NCBI GenBank assembly: GCA_023140195.1 | Contig: JAGLME010000018.1 | Span: forward strand, 228,621 to 292,620 | From: Thermoplasmata archaeon | Lineage (GTDB): Archaea; Thermoplasmatota; Thermoplasmata; RBG-16-68-12; SOIM01 | Reading direction: 5' to 3' | Length of the DNA stretch: 64,000 bases | Part shown: in pieces, positions 51,901-61,100 of the stretch | Numbering within the stretch: position 1 is the first letter of the stretch | Layout of the letters: each line of letters starts with the position of its first letter | Notes under the pieces: model-generated | Databases searched by the model: none | The model's input: only the letters and a program-made list of their open reading frames with translations | Told to the model about the DNA's origin: nothing | Made by a program: the position numbers and the translations under genes

Positions 51901-54695
51901 AAAAGGACATTGTGAATCTCAGGAGGCTCCATGTCGGCGCTGAATTCAACGAAGACCTCTTGATGCGAGATCGACATGTCCACGAATCTCGGGTTGTTAA
52001 CGAATGTCCGCCCAACCACAGAAACCTCTCCGATCGTGATGTTCTCGGTCGCGATCATGCTCCCCTCGTAGATCCTGTCAGTGACCACTATCCAGTTGAC
52101 TTTCCCGCCGGGATTGGTGGTTGGATCTCCGCCACCAAAGAAAGGAGTCGCGTACACCTGTGCCAAGTTATCACGTATCTCAACATCAGCGTTAGGAAGT
52201 GGAGCCAGAACAACGTCCAGGACCTTCACGTGAAGGTAGTTCTTGACGGTCAGATTATTATCAGGTGCGACAAAGACCAGGGCTCCGTCGAAGGTTGTGT
52301 TGAGTGTCGTCGCGTTGGAAAGCATTGTCAACTGGAAGTCCCACAGCCCTGAGTTTGTGATTGTGCTGTTTTCCACAAGCAGATTATCCGATAAGAAATC
52401 CAGCAGAACTGCCACTTGTGTAGAATTGTTGACTCTGGTCCGGTCAACGAGATTGTCACTGGAGTCCAAGAAACCCAGAGCCACATCGGTATTCTCGATA
52501 GTGTTGTTCCTGATCAGAGTGTTGTCCCCGCCGAAGGAAACTACCCCGGCAGATCCTCCTGATATCATCGGGTTGTTGGTAATATTGGCCCAGTCTCCAT
52601 CCGTGTCCAGAATTATGCCCATGTTGTTGTCTTGGATCTTGTTCCCGTCAATTAGCACTCCAGGTCCGGCACAGAGAATGCCTGCCTGGTTTCCGTTCAC
52701 GATATTGTTATCAGTAATCTGGACAGATCTCGCCGGCGACCCGACCTCCACGACGAAGGACCCGTTAGCCTGCTGGGTCCCTAGAATGAAATGAAGGCCG
52801 CCAACGCCCACTGTGATCGTAGGGTTCTGACTGATGTTAACCCAAGTAGCTCCCGTAGGTATCGTGATGGCACCTCCTCCAATCCCGGGAATGGCATTGG
52901 CACCGTCATATACGTGGCCTCCATCTCCGCCCTGGATGTTAACACTAAAGATGTCCACTCCATTGACAGTATCGATGTAGAATGCATGTACGCCCTGGCC
53001 TGCGCCGGATCCCATTGGATGGTAGTTGTCACCGCCCTTACCACCGACAATAGTGCCCATGTCGAACGTGGGTGCGTTCGTCTGCCCAAGGTAGACTGCA
53101 TAACCACCTGGACGGCCGTCCCCGGTCTGACCGTAGTTGTCTCCGCCCTCGCCTCCACCGATGTAGTTGTTATCGACAAGACCTGTGGTGTCCATGGACC
53201 GCAGCCCATAGCCTCCATTACCAGGACCAGACATTATCCCGGGACCTAATCCAGCGTAATCATCTCCCCCTTCTCCACCGAAGACGCGGCAGTTCCTGAT
53301 AGTTATGTTCTGGGAGATCGACGAACGGATACCGTTTCCACCGTTGCCTGCAAGCACACCCAAGCCAGTGAGAGTGTTGTTGCCACCATGGCCACCTTCA
53401 ATGATGTTGGTGAGGACCAGAGTGCCCCTGTTGTCATTCAGATTAATTCCGGATCCACCATATCCAGGAGTGACCCCGCCCATCATGGACGCACCACTGT
53501 TGTTTCCACCCTTTCCGCCTTTAATGTCAATATTATCACGGATTCTGGTAGGCATTCCTCCTACATTGTCCAAGGATATTCCAGTGCCGCCAGTTCCAAT
53601 TGAAAGCAACACATTGTGGTTGGCGAAGTTGTCTCCGCCGTCTCCTCCAGATATGTAAACGTTTTTAGCAATGGAAACAGTGCCCACGTAATCGTTATCG
53701 CTGATGAGTATCCCTGGACCGCCCCATCCTGAATCTCCATCCATTGTGGCGTTGTTGATACCGCCATTCCCTCCTCGGATGAATGTGTTACCGCTAATGT
53801 TGATGCCCGGCATGGGTCCTCCCATGTCAAAGACTGGGAATGCATGGAAAGCTAGACCGCCTCCTCCGGCACCTCCGCCATCTATGTTGTTGTATCCACC
53901 ATTACCACCTTGGATTCGAGTGTTCCTGATTAGCCCGATGGGACCATCCAGGTTGATTGTGAAGATGGCGCGCCCACCTGGGCCAGTTGGATCTGCGTTT
54001 CCACCGATGATGGTGCTCCGGTTAATCCAAAGGGTGTCCCTCACGACCCCGGTCGCATAGATGGCCGTCCCACCATTATTGGTCATTGAAGCAACTGGAG
54101 GAGAGGATCCCAAGACCTCTGTTCCGTTGATATGCAGAAGACCGCCGGTATAGTAGATTCCATACGGGTAGCAGGTCTGTACGAAGCTTCCCTGAATTGT
54201 AACATCAGCATCGTTGATCTCTATCCCAGTGGATGCAAATCCGATATAGGTTCCGCTGAATCGTCCGATGCTCCTAGCTGAGAATATGAACCCCGTCCAA
54301 TCCCCAGGCTGCGGTGCCATTGAAAAAGACACGAAAGATATCCCGCCAGCAGCCGACTGCTGAGAAAGGAATACTCCGTTGACAAGTATCTGAAATCCTG
54401 GTGCTACGTACAGGACTTCGTTGTCTCTCATGTAAACGGTATCTGGTGTGGCTCCTCCCGCGATCGTCAAATCGTTCAACAGTATGTATTGTCCACCACC
54501 AACACTCTGCACATCGCCTCCTGAGAAGGTAACCAGATCGTCCATGTTCCAGTTAACGCCGCTTCCGGGCGTGTTGTAAGCCTTGACCGTCGGCATCTGG
54601 GTCGGCATGACCACAAGAAGCGAAACGAGTACCAGAATCACGACTGTGACAATCGACATCCATTGGGCTCGCCCACTAAATTCCTCTTCTGACAT
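48945..54695 (-). CDS. Giant surface protein: beta-helix, Ig-like repeats, single membrane helix
   Basis: About 1916 residues from the ATG at 54695, with GGAGG 8 nt upstream. A signal anchor (IVTVVILVLVSLLVVMPTQ) opens the protein. Residues about 40-850 hold a Gly-rich parallel beta-helix of NosD/right-handed type (GGNGG-rich loops and N-I-..-GN-I.GG repeats). Then seven related Ig-like units of about 105 residues (PPEI(N/H)NVL(V/L)DG ... GSYEVWVYGCD ... NCN(I/T)TG(N/D)FATINI), two Big_5-like domains (PPTASGTPTGTGISI, DVAVDVPVIEIEFDEPMNEASV), a C-terminal helix (LLLIILLAVIISLLLFFVL) and an acidic tail rich in Glu and Pro. It is most likely an adhesin or S-layer-associated protein. Confidence 0.88.
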   Translation of the reverse strand: MSEEEFSGRAQWMSIVTVVILVLVSLLVVMPTQMPTVKAYNTPGSGVNWNMDDLVTFSGGDVQSVGGGQYILLNDLTIAGGATPDTVYMRDNEVLYVAPGFQILVNGVFLSQQSAAGGISFVSFSMAPQPGDWTGFIFSARSIGRFSGTYIGFASTGIEINDADVTIQGSFVQTCYPYGIYYTGGLLHINGTEVLGSSPPVASMTNNGGTAIYATGVVRDTLWINRSTIIGGNADPTGPGGRAIFTINLDGPIGLIRNTRIQGGNGGYNNIDGGGAGGGGLAFHAFPVFDMGGPMPGINISGNTFIRGGNGGINNATMDGDSGWGGPGILISDNDYVGTVSIAKNVYISGGDGGDNFANHNVLLSIGTGGTGISLDNVGGMPTRIRDNIDIKGGKGGNNSGASMMGGVTPGYGGSGINLNDNRGTLVLTNIIEGGHGGNNTLTGLGVLAGNGGNGIRSSISQNITIRNCRVFGGEGGDDYAGLGPGIMSGPGNGGYGLRSMDTTGLVDNNYIGGGEGGDNYGQTGDGRPGGYAVYLGQTNAPTFDMGTIVGGKGGDNYHPMGSGAGQGVHAFYIDTVNGVDIFSVNIQGGDGGHVYDGANAIPGIGGGAITIPTGATWVNISQNPTITVGVGGLHFILGTQQANGSFVVEVGSPARSVQITDNNIVNGNQAGILCAGPGVLIDGNKIQDNNMGIILDTDGDWANITNNPMISGGSAGVVSFGGDNTLIRNNTIENTDVALGFLDSSDNLVDRTRVNNSTQVAVLLDFLSDNLLVENSTITNSGLWDFQLTMLSNATTLNTTFDGALVFVAPDNNLTVKNYLHVKVLDVVLAPLPNADVEIRDNLAQVYATPFFGGGDPTTNPGGKVNWIVVTDRIYEGSMIATENITIGEVSVVGRTFVNNPRFVDMSISHQEVFVEFSADMEPPEIHNVLLDGVKFRTVTGGTLVGLAALLNDTLTGNSNIASANRTVGMANWPSSPMFPQTPPFDSPVEIVIDGIDTTGWLVGSYEIWVYGCDAVAKCNTTGDFATLNITSADLQPPEINNVLVDGVASVPVTAGAIVVLTANIDDSAAGGSSIGWANYTIGQDNWPGFLMNPTDGTFDSITEDVIGMVDTTGWAIGSYEVWVYGCDVIPNCNITGNFATINIVGESMPPEVHSVTVNGLALVNVAAGTIVTLNATVNDTLTGGSNIMFANYTMSFAAWPGVGMFAVDGSWGDDVSEDVTALVDTTGWNCGPFDLHVYGWDSIPNYNITSTAFATINITVCDFQPPEINNVLIDGQPTQTYQISTLPATIWLTALIDDTSTGGTAIGGANYTTPADNWPGTPMNPMDGTFNDTAEDVDLTIPTPTVAGVYDYCVYGWDQVIPPNYNMTGSCATLTIVDDVMPDVWNVFLNGTASVSVTAGTLVRLDADVDDSVTGGSDIWDAYWVEQGAAWPGNPMYPSDGTFDNPTEGVNITIDTTAWTPGDHFICVNARDVLDNRNATCQNSATLTIMVDNLPPEISNVFVDGGPSVTVTAGAIVVLTADIDDSTTGGSNIGGANFTIGQDNWPSTLMNPTDGAFNFISEGVNETVDTAGWAIGPYEVWVYGCDVMPNCNITGDFATINIVADTTPPTASGTPTGTGISIATNITLTFDEPMDTASVVSSFNYTDLTTTWTSVDGAITWSNGNRTMEFNPTTDLAYTTTYIVTLDGSIATDVIGNFLDGNSDGTGGDSYTFNFQTEDQPPVVDITPPSVIGTTPDDEDTDVAVDVPVIEIEFDEPMNEASVDVDLDSISFSESWDGNTLVITPLEDLEYDTEYTVTITDAEDLAGNALGTYTFTFTTETEPVTPPSDDGAADLTWLWLLLIILLAVIISLLLFFVLRKKKPAEEEMLEPEQPEEFYEEPVPEEEEVPPPIDDLEFEEEPVPEEGSEFLDEED
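49880..51950 (-). repeat. Near-identical Ig-like repeat units inside the giant surface protein
   Basis: The unit at about 49880-50205 and the one at about 51255-51600 differ by only a few bases over stretches such as the WAIGSYEVWVYGCD and NITG(N/D)FATINI coding segments. The others are more diverged. This shows recent duplication or gene conversion within the gene. Confidence 0.75.
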
Positions 54696-54738
54696 TTGAA
54701 CAGCCTCCAACTAACCTAACACATCGACACTGCATCCC

Positions 54739-54750
54739 ATATAAATATTT
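54739..54750 (-). promoter_or_regulatory. TATA box of the giant Ig-like protein gene
   Basis: aaatatttatatgg on the minus strand, about 45-55 nt upstream of the ATG at 54695. Confidence 0.6.
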
Positions 54751-54818
54751 GTAGGAGCGGTTCTGCATATGTGAAAACAGTAGCAAGAAGAATGGCATTC
54801 AAACATCCAAGCAGGTCA

Positions 54819-56099
54819 TCAGTAGTTGACGGCGTCAGTCTTCATGAACTCTCTGAGAAGAGACGTCGCATAGCATCCCTTGTTGAGCTGGAAATTGAAC
54901 AGAACCGAATCCTCGGTCTTGTGGATCTCTATCACGTCCATTGGTGCGAGAATCTCCCGCCGTGTTCCTTTTGAGGATAGTCTTGCCATCTGGCCAATGA
55001 AGAAGTCGCGATTCTTCACGCCTTCATCATCGATGACCTTGCTCTCGATCTCACCCATCTCTCCTTTGGCAAGTTCCGATTCAGTCCCAAACAGGACAGC
55101 GCTGACGAACGCTCTCTTCCTCTTCACCTGATCGGTGACCTTCTCCATGTTTCGTTCTTTGACGGGGATCCAATTGCCATGATCTGGTAGGCCGTACTTG
55201 TTCAGGGGTAGAACGAGGTCGCCCTCGATCGGAAGGTCCAATGGGATGCCTTTCTCCATTCGCAGACTCAGCATTCTGTTGAACAGATAGGACTGGTAGG
55301 CGTGCACGAACATCATCAGCAGGTTCCCCGGGAGTTGTCCCAGGGCGCCCACGAAATCGTCAGGGTCCTTGACCAAGTGGTTAAGCACCGCCTTTTCGAA
55401 CGACAGTTTCTCTGGGAAGTCCACCAGCGCTTTGGCATAGTCCCGGTCTTCCTGGAGAGCCTTCCTGGCCTCGAAGGCCTCTTCATGTTCTCCGGCAATC
55501 GGGTTCCCAACGTACGTCATGACCGCCTGCTCGAAGTCCCCCCTTGTGATGTGTCTTCCGACCAAGTGGGTAACAGGCCTTATCACACCAAATCTTTGTA
55601 CGCCGAAGAAATTGGGGAAACCGCCGGTCTCCAGTATCTCACTGCCCGTTTCGAACGATTCGTTGTAGGCGTCATTTATGGGCATCAGAATGTCCTTGAC
55701 ACCAACCGTGAACTCGTTACCAAATAGGTCTCCGATATCCAGCCGATCGTTCGTTTGAAAGACATCCAGGATCTCCACATCCGCCATTGACAGTGAGTTC
55801 ACCATCTCCGGGGAGCAATCGAATTGAAACAGCCGTGTCGCGACCGCCCTCTTGTCCTTGGTACCGGCGAAACGTATCTTCCTTCTCGACATCCTCAGGA
55901 TCCTTGCCAGTTTACGGACTAGCCTGTTCGTCTCCCAGTTCCTGGACCTTATTCTCGCGGCGGTGAACTTGCCGCCCTCTACGCGTTCAAGCTCATTTGA
56001 TATCTCTTCAACAAGAAAATCCTCAGGTTCCTTTCTGAGTCTACCGCCGATCCCAGGAGTATCGGTCAAAAAGACAGAGATCCCTATGGTTTCCTCCAT
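54819..56099 (-). CDS. truD: tRNA pseudouridine synthase TruD
   Basis: 426 residues, in the range of archaeal TruD, which makes pseudouridine at tRNA position 13. The conserved N-terminal region KEPEDFLVEEI, the motif FAGTKDKRAVATRLFQF with the catalytic Asp, NFFGVQRFG (the NxFGxQRFG family motif) and the inserted domain (VLNHLVKDPDDFVGALGQLPGN) are all seen. Its ATG lies close to the 3' end of rpo11, on the same strand. Confidence 0.95.
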   Translation of the reverse strand: MEETIGISVFLTDTPGIGGRLRKEPEDFLVEEISNELERVEGGKFTAARIRSRNWETNRLVRKLARILRMSRRKIRFAGTKDKRAVATRLFQFDCSPEMVNSLSMADVEILDVFQTNDRLDIGDLFGNEFTVGVKDILMPINDAYNESFETGSEILETGGFPNFFGVQRFGVIRPVTHLVGRHITRGDFEQAVMTYVGNPIAGEHEEAFEARKALQEDRDYAKALVDFPEKLSFEKAVLNHLVKDPDDFVGALGQLPGNLLMMFVHAYQSYLFNRMLSLRMEKGIPLDLPIEGDLVLPLNKYGLPDHGNWIPVKERNMEKVTDQVKRKRAFVSAVLFGTESELAKGEMGEIESKVIDDEGVKNRDFFIGQMARLSSKGTRREILAPMDVIEIHKTEDSVLFNFQLNKGCYATSLLREFMKTDAVNY

Positions 56100-56108
56100 C
56101 CGAACACG

Positions 56109-56384
56109 TCATTTCAGCTGCTTCTCGAGGTTCTCCCGCGCTTCCTTGAATTCCTTGGATATCTTGGCAGCCGCACGCTTCACCGCGGTCTGAGGCTTCC
56201 CTTTCTTGACCTTTACGTATATCACGGGCTTGTCGAGCTGCTGATGACCTGTGACGTATTTTGCCTCGGAAACGTCCTTGTCCCTCATCAGTTCGTCGAC
56301 CAATGGGTAAAGAAGGGTCTCATCCATGCCGGAAACCTCGATCTTCGCGTATGTCTTCTTGCTCTCGAGAAGTGTAAGCTCCAT
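56109..56384 (-). CDS. rpo11: DNA-directed RNA polymerase subunit Rpo11 (RpoL)
   Basis: 91 residues, the usual length. It dimerises with Rpo3 at the base of archaeal RNA polymerase. Family pattern: MDETLLYPLVDELMRDKDVSEAKYVTGHQQLDKPVIYVKV, followed by a basic helix. A TATA-like cttaataac is 25-30 nt upstream of the ATG, so it looks leaderless. truD starts 9 nt after its stop. Confidence 0.93.
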   Translation of the reverse strand: MELTLLESKKTYAKIEVSGMDETLLYPLVDELMRDKDVSEAKYVTGHQQLDKPVIYVKVKKGKPQTAVKRAAAKISKEFKEARENLEKQLK

Positions 56385-56749
56385 TGAATCCCAGAATAGG
56401 ACTATTTGTTATTAAGATTTGTCATGTCAAGGATTTGTTGTCATTTTGGGTCATACGGGGCGTCGAAATCGTGCCGACAACTTCGCATCTGTCACCTTCA
56501 ATCCCTTCTGAGGCTCATAGACGCATTCTCCTGCTCTTATTCTTCCTTCTGTGAATTCTCTCCATTCTTCTCTTGATCTCCCTTACACCCTCAATAAAGG
56601 CTCCACAACGCTATCGTTCTCTATGATCTCATGCTAGAAGCACATTTTTTCTCAAAAACGCAATTCGGACGTATACGGAGACGACAAGCCTGCTCAGAGA
56701 ATTGCCAGGATTCAAATGCGGCATGGGAAGTACAGGCTGGATACCCGGG
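56385..56749 (-). other. Intergenic region with no confident gene
   Basis: It holds the rpo11 promoter on the left. A short minus-strand frame that is very rich in Arg and Lys (GVREIKRRMERIHRRKNKSRRMRL) is open between stops near 56510-56600 but has no good start, so I do not call it. Nothing else is seen. Confidence 0.5.
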
Positions 56750-57118
56750 TCACTGCGTACCATTTCCTCGCTTCCCACTCCTTTTCTCTCTCCTAGAGTC
56801 AAGACACATCTGAACCCATTCCTGGGGAATGCCAACCGCGGTGAAGGCTTCCATCGAGAGCGTCGGCCTTGAGGTGTATGCGTCGCCCAGGACCATCGTC
56901 TCCCAGACGAAATCGCAGAGCTCCGGGATCTGCTTGTGTTTGGCCGCCGGTGATCTGTCCGCCTCCTTGCACTCCTTGCATATCATGAAGTAATATTTGT
57001 CCCCGGGGAAGCCGGGCAGGGCTTTGAACGCTACCTCGACCTCGCCCGTCCAAGGAAAGAAATGGCTTCCACATATTCCACATGGAATGGCGTTCGGGGA
57101 ACGCTTCATCTCGACCAT
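56750..57118 (-). CDS. Small zinc-site protein, last of a set of small genes
   Basis: 122 residues, ATG at 57118 with gggaggttgagg just upstream. A CGICGSHFFPW...CKECKE pair looks like a zinc ribbon. The remainder is mixed alpha/beta (KYYFMICKECKEADRSP, DFVWETMVLGDAYTSRP). I do not recognise the family. It follows two very short genes on the same strand (57144 and 57239) and may be an operon with them. Confidence 0.65.
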   Translation of the reverse strand: MVEMKRSPNAIPCGICGSHFFPWTGEVEVAFKALPGFPGDKYYFMICKECKEADRSPAAKHKQIPELCDFVWETMVLGDAYTSRPTLSMEAFTAVGIPQEWVQMCLDSRREKRSGKRGNGTQ

Positions 57119-57143
57119 GCCTCAACCTCCCGCATCAGACCTG

Positions 57144-57266
57144 TCATCCTCCACGTAGGCTCAACTTCGCCTCCCTGAGCGCAATCCTGTGATACGGTTG
57201 CTGTGCGTCCCTGAGAACTCTTTTCGCCTCTTCCAGTGCTATCTTGTGATGCGGTTGCCGCTCCAC
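57144..57266 (-). CDS. Very small helical protein made of a duplicated 19-residue unit
   Basis: 40 residues, GTG start at 57266, shorter than the ORF-track cut-off. The sequence is QPHHKIALEEAKRVLRDAQ followed by QPYHRIALREAKLSLRGG, a clear repeat of one helical unit. The start lies inside the 3' end of the preceding small gene. The repeat and reading frame are visible; that it is translated is inference. Confidence 0.4.
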   Translation of the reverse strand: MERQPHHKIALEEAKRVLRDAQQPYHRIALREAKLSLRGG

Positions 57267-57394
57267 TTATAGACCATCAGGTCGTACTTTGTTGGATTCC
57301 ATGATCTAACTTTCAGACCAAAGGCGATGTAGAGCATTTTCAGAACAAAATACAGGGGAATTATCACAACCAGCAACCAGGGGTCAAGCATCAT
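57239..57394 (-). CDS. Very small membrane protein
   Basis: 51 residues, starting MMLDPWLLVVIIPLYFVLKMLYIAFGLKV, one hydrophobic helix followed by a polar tail ending YKWSGNRITR. A TATA box (cctttaaatcc) lies about 25 nt upstream, so the transcript would be leaderless. Shorter than the ORF-track cut-off. Function unknown. Confidence 0.6.
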   Translation of the reverse strand: MMLDPWLLVVIIPLYFVLKMLYIAFGLKVRSWNPTKYDLMVYKWSGNRITR

Positions 57395-57412
57395 ATCGCC
57401 AAATGGACTATG

Positions 57413-57424
57413 GGGATTTAAAGG
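57413..57424 (-). promoter_or_regulatory. TATA box of the small membrane protein gene
   Basis: acctttaaatc on the minus strand, 20-30 nt upstream of the ATG at 57394. Confidence 0.5.
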
Positions 57425-57594
57425 TTGTCCAAATGTCCGAGTTCGTGTTCGCCTCTATTTCCCTATATAAAGATACTACCCCGAAAACCCCTCAAATCGA
57501 CCCAAAATGTCCGACTTTGCTATGCCAACTCGGAAATTTCTAATCGAGGTTTCAATTTGGACCTATGATATGTCGGAGTTCTCATTGAAGTCTG

Positions 57595-57912
57595 TCATTT
57601 TTCCCTCTCTAGAACAGATTTCTGTTTGCGAATAAGGCTTACTGTGGTGGATCTCTCAGAGATTAAGGCTATACTCTTTTGATTCTTCAAATCGTTCATG
57701 AAACACAGGCATATGGACGACCCATCTACAACACCTAAGAAGAACTGTCTAAATGATTCGTATCCTCTAGAATAGAGCTCTCTATCCACTAGTGATTGCC
57801 ATATCTTCTTCACAGCTAGATGTTCTTTGTTTCTCAATAATTCCTCTGCCATCATCTCTCGGGTGTCGTGGTTTGCATCCCATTCTAATACACCAAAGGT
57901 GCACCTACGCAC
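57595..57912 (-). CDS. Uncertain hypothetical protein
   Basis: 105 residues from a GTG at 57912, not recognised. The first 75 residues look like a soluble helical protein (REMMAEELLRNKEHLAVKKIWQSLVDRELYSRGYESFRQFFLGVV), the last part less so. The region is A/T-rich. An ATG at M20-21 is an alternative. It could be a remnant of a longer gene. Confidence 0.4.
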   Translation of the reverse strand: MRRCTFGVLEWDANHDTREMMAEELLRNKEHLAVKKIWQSLVDRELYSRGYESFRQFFLGVVDGSSICLCFMNDLKNQKSIALISERSTTVSLIRKQKSVLEREK

Positions 57913-58180
57913 CCTTTAATCATTCTACCTGAGAAATACAGCCAACGCTTTCGAACGGACTATATAAGTAGATAGAAGCTCACAGGAGTACGTCACTTGA
58001 AGCTAGGAGTGAAATCAAGATAAGGCGGTGGCCCGACCTGAATGTGCAGTATCCAAAGATGTTGGACGATGAAAACTTATACATTTAAGGTATCTATTAG
58101 CAATGAACTCCATTGTGAGAAAGGATACACAAGACAGAATAGAATATATGGGGATACGAATCATATGAGGAGGGATCATA
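57913..58180 (+). other. Spacer upstream of the NTPase-TPR gene, with a TATA box
   Basis: A TATA-like ctatataagtag is at about 57960-57970. The ORF 58042-58224 (60 residues) is open in this spacer but overlaps the start of the next gene and lacks family features, so it is not called. The leader of the next gene may therefore be 190 nt long, or another promoter exists. Confidence 0.4.
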
Positions 58181-61100
58181 TTGTCTTGGACTCGAAAGCT
58201 TGCGAAGATCAAAGAGGCCTATGAGAAAGTCGTAAACGTTTACTACTACGTAAGAGACGGTGTCAAAAAAGTCAAGGAAAAACCTGTATTGGATAAAGCC
58301 GCTAGATTCGCATTAGGGGCAATTCCTGGAGTGGGTACCTATCTGCAGAAATGGTACGAAGAAGCAGGCGGCTCGGATGAAGAGAAGACAGGGGAGATTC
58401 TTAAATTCTTAGCCAGCCTTCAGGAACAGAATGAAGACCAATTCAATCGAATATCAAAGGATTTACAAACGAATTTAGATGCGATAATCAACAAGGGAAC
58501 CGAGCTAACTGCGTTGATGACGGAGAGATTTGATGAGATTATAGTGAAATTTGGTGAAGCGGATCAGAAAATGAACGGATTAGACCGGAATGTAGCAAGA
58601 ATATTGCAGAAGCTCAAGGCATCCACTCCACCAACCAAGGTCACTGAACTGTTTGAGGTAATTCGACATTCCCCAGATGTATTACCAGCGATTTTTCGGA
58701 TGGACTCCAGTGAAGGATTTGCACCTTATGAGGTCCCTTATATCATGGAAAGGGAATCCGTGGAGAATAATCAGGATGATATATACCGTAGACTCCTGGC
58801 CAGCGGGGGAGCACTTCTTGTGCAAAGCCGTGCTGGTCTGGGCAAAACTCGGGAAGTTGCCGAGTTGGCAAAACGTTTATGTGAAGAAAAGGGGTGGACT
58901 ATATGCGTTGCTAAGGGAGAAGGGGACTCATATCTAAACACCCCAGCTGGCTTTCCCGATGAGCTGCGTGACAGAAAGGTGTTATTTGTATTTGACGATC
59001 TGCATCGACGCCTGGATATGTGTTCGTCTGAACAGATCCCTTATGCGGAAAGACTTAACAGTTTTCTGAAATTCTTTGAAGATGCCATGAATTCGGGGGA
59101 AATGTATGTAGTTGCCACAGCGCGGACAGAACCACAATATCAGGAAAAACTGAGGTCTGATACATCGCGACCTTTGTGGAGATGGTTTAAGGAATATGAA
59201 TTGCCCGAGTTTACACTGACTGGGCTACAATCAATACTGGGAAAACTGACCAAGAATCTAAGTGTGGATATTGATGAAACCCAGATTAATCGGATGATAT
59301 CCAATAGTGATAAGACATTCAGAACCTTGCTGATGAATGTAGAACACGCCCGTGATATTGGTCAACGGCTGACACTGGATAATTGGCGACCCAGTCAACT
59401 CGAATCATGGAGGGACAGATTCGAATTGGCCTGTGGAAAATGGCCGGCCGCCAAACAAGTCTATGACACCTTATATCTAATCCGAGAGGTTTGGCTTCCA
59501 ACCCGATTTGATTATGTCGTACAATTAGGAGCTAAGTTAGCAGATACCGAAGTAACCACGGCAGCCAAGGGTCTGGTCAACATGGGGCTTCTAGGTCTGC
59601 GGAACGGTCAATTAGATGCTTTTGGTGATGAACAGTTGAGAGATTCCTTGCAGGTTACAGGAATCGGTCTGCCAGAATTGGCAACACACTGGAAAACAAC
59701 CATAGAAGCGATTAGGACAGTTGTGGAGACAAAATCGGAGTGGATCCATGACTTGTTTTATCTCACTTCAAGGCTGATTCTTGCCAATCGATTCAAAGAT
59801 GCCGAATCGATAAGTACAATGGCACTCAATCGAGGTCATGATACCTCTGGCATCTACACTGCAAGAGGTTTGGCGCGAAGTGCACAGAATAATTATGCCG
59901 GAGCTGAAGAAGATTTCACGGCTGCTATCGATCGAGGAGAAGATGACCCTAGAATGTACAGCCAACGTGGAGTGGCGAGGGATCAGCTAGGTGACTACCT
60001 CGGAGCTGAAGAAGATTTCACGGCTGCTATCGATCGAGGGCTGGAAGACGCTGAAGCATACAGAGTGCGGGGAGTCGTACGAGTCCATCGAAGCAACTAC
60101 GTTGGTGCTGAGGAAGATTTTGCAGCAGCCATCACCCGTGATATGGACAATGCTGATCTCTACTATTCCAGAGGCATTGCGCGAGGTTACCAAGGCAACA
60201 ACGCTGGGGCAGAAGAAGATCTCACAGCTGCAATCATCCGGGGCCGGGATGATGCTGGAGCATATTGCAATCGAGGCGCTGTACGATATAACCTGGGTAA
60301 CTATGTCGGAGCTGAGGAAGATCTCACGACTGCCATCGATCAGGTTCAAGACGCCGGGACATACTACCATCGGGGTGAAGCGCGTCTTTGTCTGGCGAAC
60401 TATCCCGAGGCAGAAGAAGATTTCACGACAGCCATCGCCCTGGGCAGGGTTGACGCTAAAGTATACTTCTTTCGAGGCGGATCACGATTGCCGCTGGGTA
60501 AGTATTTCGAAGCGGAGGAGGATTTCACGACAGCCATCGCCCTGGGCAGGGTTGATGCTGAAGTATACTACTCCCGCGGCGTGTCACGATTGCCGCTGGG
60601 TAAGTATTTCGAAGCGGAGGAGGATTTCACGACAGCCATCGCCCTAGGTATGAATGATGGTGGCGTCTACATGGAACGGGGCCAATCGAGATTTCATCAG
60701 GGCAAATTTAGTGAAGCGGAGAATGATCTCACGGAAGCAATCGCTCGTGGAGAAGATAATGCTGAGATTTACTGGGGACGATATAATGTGCGAAAATTCC
60801 GGGGTAACTATGCTGGAGCTGAAGAAGATCTCACAGCTACAATCGCCCGGGGCTGGGATGATGCTTGTGTCTATCAAGACCGCTCGTTAATCAACGTTCG
60901 CCTAGGTCGAATCGAACAAGCTAGGCAAGATTGTAAGTGTGCTGAAGAGCGTGCTCATGATGATCCTGTCACATACGGTTGTTGGGGTAACCTACATTTA
61001 GCTTTGGGCGAATATGATAAGGCTATTTCTCGATACCAATCTGCTCTGAAAGGTCGACCAAATTCCAGATGGCATTTTGAAATGGGATTGGCATTATTAT

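Noticed and set aside
58042-58224. 60-residue plus-strand ORF before the NTPase-TPR gene
   Set aside because: Overlaps the likely start of the next gene, no ribosome binding site, no recognisable pattern.
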